Assembly (NCBI GenBank): GCA_000715635.1
Contig: KL569191.1
Location: 2,541 to 8,847 of the forward strand
Length of the DNA stretch: 6,307 nt
Source: Streptomyces violaceus
Lineage (GTDB): Bacteria; Actinomycetota; Actinomycetes; Streptomycetales; Streptomycetaceae
Direction: 5' to 3'
Numbering within the stretch: the stretch's first letter is position 1; the number at the start of each line of letters is the position of its first letter. The translations under genes were made by a program, and so were the position numbers. Of the stretch, positions 1 to 5,279 are shown one piece after another. The notes beneath the pieces are model-generated. The model ran no database searches. It was not told the DNA's origin and saw only the letters and a program-made list of their open reading frames with translations.

Positions 1-1025
1 GCCATGTAGGAGGCGACGGTCTGCTGCTCCCACTGGGGGTAGTTCGCCGGGTCTCCCGCGGTCTCGCCGTCGGACTGGTTGTAGAGGAAGTTGAAGTCCA
101 TCGACAGGCCCTGGTACTTGCCGCCCTCGTACGGGACCAGCTGCAGCGGGAAATCCCAGATGCCGTTCTTCTTGCCGGGCCATATCTGGAAGTCGCCCGC
201 GGAGCTGGCGTCGTAGCGCCAGTGGTAGCCCTCGGCGGCCTTCAGCAGATTCTCCTGGCCCTCCAGGCAGGGCGCACGGCCGCCCGCGACCTCCTTCCTG
301 ATGTCGAACGGCAGCGGGTCGACGTCCCGGAAGCCGGTGTTGGTCTTCCAGTTCTCGGCGAAGTCGTAGAACTGGTCGATCTCGCTCTTCCACTCCGCGA
401 CGCTCCAGTCGCCGCCGCCCTTCTTGCCGCAGAAGTGGCCGTTGAAGTGGGTGCCGATCTCGTTCCCGTCCTGCCACGCCCTGCCGAGCTGCTCCAGCGT
501 GGTGCGGATGTGCTCGTCGGTGGCGAAGCTGATCGCCGCCGAGCCCTTGGGGTGTTGGGGCGGGGAGTAGAGGTCCTTCTTGCTCTTGGGCAGCAGGTAG
601 ATGCCCGTGAGGAAGAAGGTCATGTGGGCGTCGTACTCCTCGGCCAGTTCCCGGTAGTGCCTGAAGAGCCCGTCATCGCCCTGCAGCGCGCCGTCCCAGG
701 AGAAGACCACGAACTGGGGCGGCTTCTCGCCCGGTCTGAGCGGCACCGGCTTCAGCTGTCCCTTCTGCGGGCCGGTGTAGGAGGTGGAGCCGTCCCCGAG
801 GACCTTCGTCCTGCCGTCCCACCGGGGTTCCTGGTTCGCCTTCGCGGAGGCTGCCTTGCGAGCCCCGGAGGAGGCGGTGGGGGTGGTGGTGTCCGAGCGG
901 GTGAGGACCAGATAGCCCCCGACCAGGGATGCGACGACGAGCAGGGCCGCCAGGGTCAGCATCCCCGGGGGTGTGGTGCGGCGGGGTGCACGGGGTCGGC
1001 GGCGGCGGCCGGACGGTGACTTCAT
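1..1025 (-). CDS. Membrane-anchored NodB-fold (polysaccharide deacetylase-like) protein, C-terminus cut off by the window edge
   Basis: Reading leftward from the ATG at 1025, 341 complete codons are open to the edge with no stop, so the C-terminus is missing. The N-terminus is Arg-rich and basic (residues 5-16), followed by one hydrophobic segment (about 22-42) and a Ser/Thr/Ala-rich linker (43-65). This suggests a type II anchored or exported protein with an extracellular catalytic domain. The domain has NodB (carbohydrate esterase 4) features: a motif-1-like FSWDG at 108-112, TFFLTG at 136-141, a motif-2-like HFNGH at 193-197 (HxxxH metal ligands) and a motif-3-like RAP at 250-252, followed by YHWRYDASS near 267-275. 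Family members hydrolyse N- or O-acetyl groups on extracellular glycans. Motif 1 is normally TFDD; here the first Asp (D111, catalytic base) is kept but the second (a metal ligand) is Gly112, so activity is uncertain. The start is the only ATG/GTG candidate before the anchor, but it lacks a clear Shine-Dalgarno sequence. It lies 58 bp after the PBP stop and is probably in the same operon. The fold call is fairly secure; substrate and activity are unknown. Confidence 0.8.
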   Translation of the reverse strand, partial: MKSPSGRRRRPRAPRRTTPPGMLTLAALLVVASLVGGYLVLTRSDTTTPTASSGARKAASAKANQEPRWDGRTKVLGDGSTSYTGPQKGQLKPVPLRPGEKPPQFVVFSWDGALQGDDGLFRHYRELAEEYDAHMTFFLTGIYLLPKSKKDLYSPPQHPKGSAAISFATDEHIRTTLEQLGRAWQDGNEIGTHFNGHFCGKKGGGDWSVAEWKSEIDQFYDFAENWKTNTGFRDVDPLPFDIRKEVAGGRAPCLEGQENLLKAAEGYHWRYDASSAGDFQIWPGKKNGIWDFPLQLVPYEGGKYQGLSMDFNFLYNQSDGETAGDPANYPQWEQQTVASYM

Positions 1026-1043
1026 GCGCGGCTCATTCTGCGA

Positions 1044-1083
1044 GGGGGGTGGGGGGGTGTCGGGGTGGTGCCGGGCACGGGGG
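1044..1083 (+). other. G-run cluster (G-quadruplex motif) between the PBP and deacetylase-like genes
   Basis: The plus strand carries runs of 6, 7, 4, 3 and 5 G separated by loops of 1-7 nt, which fits the classical four-run quadruplex pattern. It fills most of the 58-bp gap between the PBP stop and the downstream ATG at 1025. Plus is the template strand for both flanking genes, so their mRNA is C-rich here and offers no Shine-Dalgarno sequence. Whether the structure forms or matters is not known; a G-rich tract is not surprising at this base composition. Confidence 0.45.
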
Positions 1084-3267
1084 TCAGCCGAGACCCCGGG
1101 CACCGGACCAGATGCTGTACGGGACGCTGTCGCCCGCGATCCCCTGCAACGGCAGTGGTTCGAGGCTCTTGGTGAGGTCGATGCGGTAGGCCACGACGGC
1201 TGTCGACACGGAGGTGACCGTGCCGACGTACCAGGCCGCGGTGTCGTTCTGCACGGTGCCGGCCTTCCCGGCCACCTCGGCGGGCGCGTCCACCCCGGGG
1301 TGGGCGGTGCGGAAGGCGTCCGTGAGGGCGGACTGGACCGCCTCGGCCACGCTCGCCTTCACCGCACGGCGGGACACGGGCTTCGCCAGCGTGGTCTCGG
1401 AGCCGTTGCGGGTGATCCTGGCCACCGAGTACGGCTCGACATGCGTGCCGGCGGCGGCGAACGTGGCGTATCCGCTCGCCATGCGGATCGCACTGGGCGT
1501 GGCGCTGCCCAGAGACATCCCGGGCGCCTGCGGGCCGAAGCTGGAGGAGAGCAGGCCCGCCGCCTGAGCGGTGTCCCGCACCTCGTCCAGGCCGGTGTCC
1601 ATGCCGAGCTGCATGAACGGCGTGTTCACCGACAGGGCGAGCGCCCGGCTCAGGCTGATCCGCCCGTAGGACTTCCTGCCGTCGTTGTGGGTGGTGACCT
1701 GCTTGCCGCTGCGGTCCCAGTAGGGCCCTTCGGGTGTCATGACGGGGATGCCGTCGTCCCCGTCGTACAGCGTCTGCGGGGTGACCTCGGTCGCGGCGCC
1801 CTCATGGGTCTTGCGCACGCCGTTCTCCAGGGCGGCGGCGTAGACGAACGGCAGGAATGCCGAACCGGCGGGCACGGTGGTCGCGTTCGACTCGTTGTAG
1901 CCCTGCGTGCGGTGGTCGGGGCCGCCGTAGACGGCGAGGATCCGCCCGTCGGTGGCCACCGATGCGGCGCCGAAGTGAAGGGTCTTCGTCTTGGCGGCGT
2001 CGTCCTTCCGCGCCTGCTCGCGGGCCTTGGCCACGGCGTCGGTGAGCGCGGTCTCCCGCTTGCGGTCGAAGGTCGTGTAGATCTGGTAGCCGCCGAGGTC
2101 GAACTCCTTGGCCGAGATGCGCGCGGCCTTCTTGGCGTACTGGGCGGCCAGCTCCACGAGGTAGTCGCTCTGCTTGCCGGTGTCGTACCCCGGCGCCTGC
2201 TTCAGCGGCTCCGGGAACTCCTTGTAGTGGGCCCGCTCGGACTTCGACAGCGTGCCGATCTCGACCATGCGGTCGAGGATCCACGACCAACGTTCCACCG
2301 CCCGGGCGTGGTTGGCCTTGCTCAGGGCTGGGTCGTAGAGCCCCGCGCCCTTGAGGAGGGAGGCGAGGAAGGCGGCCTCGCTGACGTCGAGTTCGCCGAC
2401 GTCCTTGCCGTAGTAGGCCTGGGCGGCGCGCTGGATGCCGTAGGTGCCGCGGCCGAACCAGCTCGTGTTGAGGTAGCCCTCGAGAATGTCGTCCTTGCTC
2501 ATCCCGTTGTCGAGCTTGAGGGCGAGCATGGCCTCGGTGAACTTGCGGCCGGCCGAGCGGTCCTGGTTGAGGTAGACGTTCTTGACGTACTGCTGGGTGA
2601 TGGTGGAGCCGCCCTGGGTGTCTCCCTGGCCGACGGTGCGCCACAGGGCGCGGGTGAGGCCGCTGAAGGAGATGCCGGGATCGCTGTAGAAGCTCGCGTT
2701 CTCCGCCGCCAGCACCGCGTCGCAGACGTCCTCGGGAATGTCCTTCAGCGGCATCGCCTGCCGCCGCACCCAGCCGGTGCGTGCCATGGGCGTCCCGTCG
2801 GACCAGTAGTAGACATTGTCCTGCTGGGTGGCGTACGAGTTGAGGTTCTCCGGGATGTCGGTCGCGGCGTAAGCGACGCCCAGGAAACCGGCGGCCAGGC
2901 CGGTGAACGTCAGCGCGGCACCGAGCCACTGCCGCCAGGAGGGTATCCAGCGATGCCAGCCGGTGCGGTCGGCGTGCGGGTACCGGGGCCGTAGGCAGCG
3001 GGCGTAGGGCGCGACGCGGGCGACGAGTGGGATCAGCCGAGGGCCGCCGGCGGCGCGGAGACGGGACAGGAGGGAAGGCCGGGGGGCCCTGCGCCGGCGG
3101 CGCGACCCGCCGGATCCATGCCTGCCTGAGGCCGTACCGGACCACGTGTCCGCGCTGTTGGATGCGGCCACCTCGGCCATGCGCAATTGCATGGTCTCGT
3201 CCGCGTGTAAGGAAGCGGGAACCTTCAACTGCACGGTCTCGTCCGGCTCCCACCCAGCCTCGGTCAC
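1084..3267 (-). CDS. Class A penicillin-binding protein (GT51 transglycosylase plus degenerate transpeptidase domain)
   Basis: This 727-residue protein starts at GTG 3267. It would polymerise lipid II into peptidoglycan glycan strands outside the membrane and, in active relatives, crosslink the stem peptides. The order is: cytosolic N-terminus of about 112 residues with a DETxQL motif twice (9-14 and 23-28) and five consecutive Arg (56-60); one membrane segment (about 114-135); the GT51 domain; then the transpeptidase domain. GT51 shows AENASFYSDPG (188-198), with catalytic Glu189 of the ED motif retained but Asp replaced by Asn190, and GGSTITQQYVKN (219-230). In the transpeptidase domain the nucleophile motif is S469-A-F-L472 rather than SxxK, SxN is S546-V-N548, and KTG reads K668-A-G670. 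Glycosyltransferase activity therefore looks likely, while acyl transfer is doubtful because the SxxK Lys is the usual general base. Length and layout are normal for the family and the frame is intact. The paired PBP/deacetylase-like order suggests a joint envelope role. Confidence 0.93.
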   Translation of the reverse strand: MTEAGWEPDETVQLKVPASLHADETMQLRMAEVAASNSADTWSGTASGRHGSGGSRRRRRAPRPSLLSRLRAAGGPRLIPLVARVAPYARCLRPRYPHADRTGWHRWIPSWRQWLGAALTFTGLAAGFLGVAYAATDIPENLNSYATQQDNVYYWSDGTPMARTGWVRRQAMPLKDIPEDVCDAVLAAENASFYSDPGISFSGLTRALWRTVGQGDTQGGSTITQQYVKNVYLNQDRSAGRKFTEAMLALKLDNGMSKDDILEGYLNTSWFGRGTYGIQRAAQAYYGKDVGELDVSEAAFLASLLKGAGLYDPALSKANHARAVERWSWILDRMVEIGTLSKSERAHYKEFPEPLKQAPGYDTGKQSDYLVELAAQYAKKAARISAKEFDLGGYQIYTTFDRKRETALTDAVAKAREQARKDDAAKTKTLHFGAASVATDGRILAVYGGPDHRTQGYNESNATTVPAGSAFLPFVYAAALENGVRKTHEGAATEVTPQTLYDGDDGIPVMTPEGPYWDRSGKQVTTHNDGRKSYGRISLSRALALSVNTPFMQLGMDTGLDEVRDTAQAAGLLSSSFGPQAPGMSLGSATPSAIRMASGYATFAAAGTHVEPYSVARITRNGSETTLAKPVSRRAVKASVAEAVQSALTDAFRTAHPGVDAPAEVAGKAGTVQNDTAAWYVGTVTSVSTAVVAYRIDLTKSLEPLPLQGIAGDSVPYSIWSGARGLG

Positions 3268-3274
3268 GGCTGCG

Positions 3275-3282
3275 TCTCCCTT
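3275..3282 (-). promoter_or_regulatory. Shine-Dalgarno sequence of the PBP gene
   Basis: On the minus strand AAGGGAGA ends 7 nt before the GTG at 3267, a strong match at normal spacing. It decides for the GTG start over an internal ATG at residue 26, which would remove the first DETxQL motif and part of the second. Confidence 0.8.
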
Positions 3283-3317
3283 CCCCGCTCACTGTGGTGC
3301 TCGCGCGGAAGGGCTTG

Positions 3318-3338
3318 GCTGCCGCGGTCAACGGCAGC
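3318..3338. promoter_or_regulatory. Perfect 7-bp inverted repeat in the divergent PBP/zinc-ribbon intergenic region
   Basis: GCTGCCG (3318-3324) and CGGCAGC (3332-3338) are exact reverse complements around a 7-nt centre. The element lies 51 bp upstream of the PBP start, so it would be either in the PBP leader RNA as a stem-loop or an operator. On the minus strand the centre contains TTGACC, which resembles a -35 box, but no TANNNT hexamer follows at 17-18 bp. I cannot assign a function, and chance is possible in G+C-rich DNA. Confidence 0.35.
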
Positions 3339-3475
3339 GCGCCCCACATTCCCCCGGCCTCACGGCTCCTCGCGACGATCGAAAGTTACCAGCGACCTTT
3401 ACATTTCCTCCACACTGGTTCGGGCAAGAATGATCCAAAGCAATCGCGAAGGCCGGTATTTCCCTTGCCGCGGAT

Positions 3476-3481
3476 TAGTCT
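3476..3481 (+). promoter_or_regulatory. Probable -10 hexamer for leaderless transcription of the zinc-ribbon gene
   Basis: TAGTCT fits the actinobacterial TANNNT -10 consensus and ends exactly 6 nt before the ATG at 3488, so transcription would begin at the A of the start codon. No Shine-Dalgarno sequence precedes this ATG, as expected for a leaderless mRNA. No convincing -35 box is seen 17-18 bp further upstream. Confidence 0.55.
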
Positions 3482-3487
3482 GTTCGC

Positions 3488-3706
3488 ATGCCTCGCTACG
3501 AGTACCGCTGCCGGACCTGCGGCGACACCTTCGAACTGAGCCGTCCCATGGCGGAGTCCTCCGCTCCCGCGGCGTGCCCGTCAGGTCACGACGACACGGT
3601 GAAGCTCCTTTCCACGGTCGCGGTGGCCGGTTCGGCCTCCGCCCCGGCTCCGGCACCACGCGCGGGCGGTGGCGGCGGTTGCTGCGGTGGCGGCTGCTGC
3701 GGCTGA
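3488..3706 (+). CDS. FmdB-family zinc-ribbon small protein
   Basis: This is a 72-residue protein. The start MPRYEYRCRTCG is the classic opening of the FmdB/CxxC_CXXC_SSSS putative regulatory family. C8 and C11 form the first zinc knuckle. The second knuckle, usually CPxCG, reads C30-P-S-G-H34, so His34 may replace the fourth Cys. An Ala/Pro/Gly-rich linker (47-64) leads to a terminal CCGGGCCG (65-72) with four further Cys. The family's biochemical role is poorly known: it was named for an amide-uptake/formamidase regulator, but most members are uncharacterised and sit beside housekeeping genes. The ATG is supported by the family N-terminus and by the leaderless promoter hexamer. It is transcribed away from the PBP gene and ends 47 bp before the DedA start. 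Length is normal for the family. Confidence 0.88.
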   Translation: MPRYEYRCRTCGDTFELSRPMAESSAPAACPSGHDDTVKLLSTVAVAGSASAPAPAPRAGGGGGCCGGGCCG

Positions 3707-3741
3707 CGCCCTTCCTCAGGAGTTCTTCAGCTTCGGTTTCC

Positions 3742-3747
3742 TAGCGT
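3742..3747 (+). promoter_or_regulatory. Probable -10 hexamer for leaderless transcription of the DedA-family gene
   Basis: TAGCGT matches TANNNT and ends exactly 6 nt before the ATG at 3754, the same geometry as at the preceding gene. No Shine-Dalgarno sequence is visible before this ATG. It lies in the 47-bp gap after the zinc-ribbon stop, so the DedA gene probably has its own start site as well as possible readthrough. The -35 region is not recognisable. Confidence 0.5.
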
Positions 3748-3753
3748 GGCGGC

Positions 3754-4452
3754 ATGACAGCCATCGCCGCTGCTGCGGACGCCGGACCGCAGTGGGTCAA
3801 CGACCTCATGGACGCGCTGGGCGCGCCGGGTGCCGGTCTCGCCATCGCCTTGGAGAACCTGTTCCCGCCCCTGCCGAGTGAGGTGATCCTGCCTCTCGCC
3901 GGGTTCGCCGCGAGCAGCGGGCGGATGAGCCTGCTCGCCGTCCTGCTGTGGACGACGGCCGGCTCGGTGATCGGCGCGCTCGCGTTGTACGGGATCGGTG
4001 CGCTGCTCGGCCGTGACCGGACGGTGGCGATGGCGGGCCGTCTGCCGCTGGTGAAGATCTCGGACATCGAGCGGACCGAGGCGTGGTTCCTGCGGCACGG
4101 CACGAAGGCCGTGTTCTTCGGCCGGATGATCCCGATCTTCCGCAGCCTGATCTCCGTCCCGGCGGGTGTCGAGCGCATGCGGCTGCCGGTGTTCCTGGGG
4201 CTGACCACCCTGGGCAGCGCGATCTGGAACACGGTGTTCGTCCTCGCGGGCTACCTGCTGGGCGCGAACTGGCACCAGGTGTCGGACATCGTCTCCACCT
4301 ACTCGAAGGTGGTCCTCGCCGTGGCGGCGGTCGCGGTGGTGGCGTTCGCCGGTGTACGGCTGCTGCGACGCCCCGAAAGGGGCGCGGGGAACTGCGCGAC
4401 CAGCCACGGCGAGGCCGCACCCGCGCAATCACCACACCCCCCGAGCTCTTAG
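3754..4452 (+). CDS. DedA/VTT-family integral membrane protein
   Basis: This 232-residue protein belongs to the DedA (SNARE-associated/VTT) family. Members are inner-membrane proteins linked to phospholipid or undecaprenyl-phosphate flipping, proton-dependent homeostasis and envelope integrity. Visible signatures are the re-entrant segment ENLFPPLPSEVILPLAG (34-50) with acidic residues E34 and E43, and FFGRMIPIFRSLISVPAG (121-138), the family's GRxxPxxR...PAG box with R124 and R130. Hydrophobic segments lie near 27-50, 58-86, 118-138, 145-170 and 184-204. Length is typical apart from the hydrophilic tail (206-232), which coincides with a dispersed repeat and is probably not part of the ancestral protein. 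If the protein handles lipid carriers, a functional link to the neighbouring PBP is plausible but unproven. The start is supported by the -10 hexamer 6 nt upstream. It converges on the HAD gene with overlapping stop codons. Confidence 0.92.
   Translation: MTAIAAAADAGPQWVNDLMDALGAPGAGLAIALENLFPPLPSEVILPLAGFAASSGRMSLLAVLLWTTAGSVIGALALYGIGALLGRDRTVAMAGRLPLVKISDIERTEAWFLRHGTKAVFFGRMIPIFRSLISVPAGVERMRLPVFLGLTTLGSAIWNTVFVLAGYLLGANWHQVSDIVSTYSKVVLAVAAVAVVAFAGVRLLRRPERGAGNCATSHGEAAPAQSPHPPSS
4369..4384. terminator. Perfect hairpin with GAAA loop, possible bidirectional terminator
   Basis: CGCCCC and GGGGCG form a perfect 6-bp G+C stem closed by a GAAA tetraloop of the stable GNRA class. It lies 66 bp before the DedA stop and 65 bp beyond the HAD stop in that gene's direction, and no other hairpin separates the two convergent genes. 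No U-tract follows, which is common for actinobacterial terminators. An alternative CGCG pairing (4383-4386 with 4395-4398) overlaps it. The terminator role is inferred. Confidence 0.4.
4369..4448 (+). repeat. Dispersed Streptomyces-type extragenic repeat forming the 3' end of the DedA gene
   Basis: The stretch starting CGCCCCGAAAGGGGCGCGGG and continuing with AACTGCGCGACCAGCCAC matches, from memory, a motif that recurs in intergenic regions throughout Streptomyces genomes. Here it supplies the last 27 codons of the DedA gene and ends at the junction with the convergent HAD gene. The left boundary is set at the hairpin; the right boundary is approximate. The copy number in this genome cannot be seen from one window. 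Confidence 0.6.
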
Positions 4453-5279
4453 GCCGATCGTCCAGGCCCGGCAGCGCCCTGCACGGTCCGCATAAATTCC
4501 CGCAGGATCCGCTCCCCCGCAAGAACGCCCCGTTCGGGAAGCGCCCTGATCGCGGGAGCCGTCCAGTCCGTGTCGGCCAGCTCCCCGTGGCCCGGGCGCC
4601 AGCCCTGATCGGCTGCAAGGAGCAGGTCGGCGTCGAGCAGGGAGTCACCGGCGGCGAGCGTGAGATCGGCCCCGGTCCGCCGGGCGACCTCGCGCATCGC
4701 CGCGCTCTTGGTGAGCGGCTTGGGAACCGCGTAGATCTTGCGGCCCTGGAGGGACACGGTCCAGCCGCGGTTCTCGGCCCACACCGCGAGTTCCTTCACC
4801 CAGTCCTCGTCGAGCAGTTCCCGCTCGACGACGAGGTAGGCGAAGAGGTCGTCGGCGACGCGGTGCTTGCGCACCCAGACCGGGTCGGCGGCCCTCAGCA
4901 GGTGTTCCTGCACCTCGGCCAGCGGCGCGCACTGGTCGGCCAGCCGTGCGGTCACCTGGGCGTGCCAGTCGGGGTCGGAGACCCCGTCCACCAGGAGGTG
5001 GCCGCCGTTCGCGCAGATCGCGTAGGTGGGTTCGGGGCCCGGCAGGTTGATGCGCTGGTACTGCTTGCGCGTCCGGGTCGTCGTCGGCACGAACACGGCC
5101 GCGTCGCCCAGGTCGGTGAGGAGCTGGGCCGCCGTCTCCGTCATGTACGACAGCGGCTTGCTCTCGTGCACCTCCACGCACAGCAGCCGGGGCGCCCGGG
5201 CGTCCGGCATGGTCAGCGCCAGGGCGGCGGCGGAGTAGATCAGGGTGCGATCGAGGTCGCTGGCGACGAGTGCGGGCAT
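4449..5279 (-). CDS. HAD-superfamily phosphatase, partner of the phosphoribosyltransferase-like gene
   Basis: This 276-residue cytosolic protein shows all four HAD motifs. Motif I is D8-L-D10-R-T-L with the nucleophile and acid/base Asp, motif II lies in the TTT at 66-68, motif III is K191, and motif IV is G211-D212-S-L-L-D216, the Mg-binding acids. The insert between motifs II and III (about 75-185) is a large cap of the C2 type seen in sugar- and nucleotide-phosphate phosphatases such as Cof, sucrose-phosphate or mannosyl-phosphoglycerate phosphatase. The substrate is unknown. Its ATG overlaps the upstream gene's TGA by one base (TGATG), implying translational coupling; no strong Shine-Dalgarno sequence is present. 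HAD enzymes of this kind accompany the PRTase-PELOTA gene in Ter-associated biosynthetic modules, where a nucleoside-like metabolite has been proposed, so it may dephosphorylate a ribosyl-phosphate intermediate. Catalytic residues look intact. Confidence 0.9.
   Translation of the reverse strand: MPALVASDLDRTLIYSAAALALTMPDARAPRLLCVEVHESKPLSYMTETAAQLLTDLGDAAVFVPTTTRTRKQYQRINLPGPEPTYAICANGGHLLVDGVSDPDWHAQVTARLADQCAPLAEVQEHLLRAADPVWVRKHRVADDLFAYLVVERELLDEDWVKELAVWAENRGWTVSLQGRKIYAVPKPLTKSAAMREVARRTGADLTLAAGDSLLDADLLLAADQGWRPGHGELADTDWTAPAIRALPERGVLAGERILREFMRTVQGAAGPGRSA

Noticed and set aside
222..1019. Plus-strand ORF of 265 codons over the deacetylase-like gene
   Set aside because: It is antisense to the frame with NodB motifs and ends in a Gly-rich, low-complexity stretch; no family features.
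973..2994. Long plus-strand ORF of 673 codons across the PBP region
   Set aside because: It is antisense to the PBP, which has full GT51 and transpeptidase motifs; the antisense product is low-complexity Val/Gly/Arg-rich with no recognisable domain, a typical high-G+C shadow.
1802..3349. Minus-strand 515-codon ORF in another frame over the PBP
   Set aside because: Its Arg/Pro/His-rich translation is the usual shifted-frame shadow and it overlaps the well-supported PBP frame completely.
3385..3402. GTTACC...CTTTAC near-repeat as an MtrA- or GlnR-type operator
   Set aside because: The half-sites do not match either consensus well and their spacing (TAC to TAC 12 or GTAA to GTAA 13 bases) is off the helical phasing expected for these regulators.
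3321..3420. Sigma-70 or SigE-type promoter for the PBP on the minus strand
   Set aside because: TTGACC, TAACTT and GGAAAT elements occur, but no pair has a partner at acceptable spacing, so I could not place a promoter.
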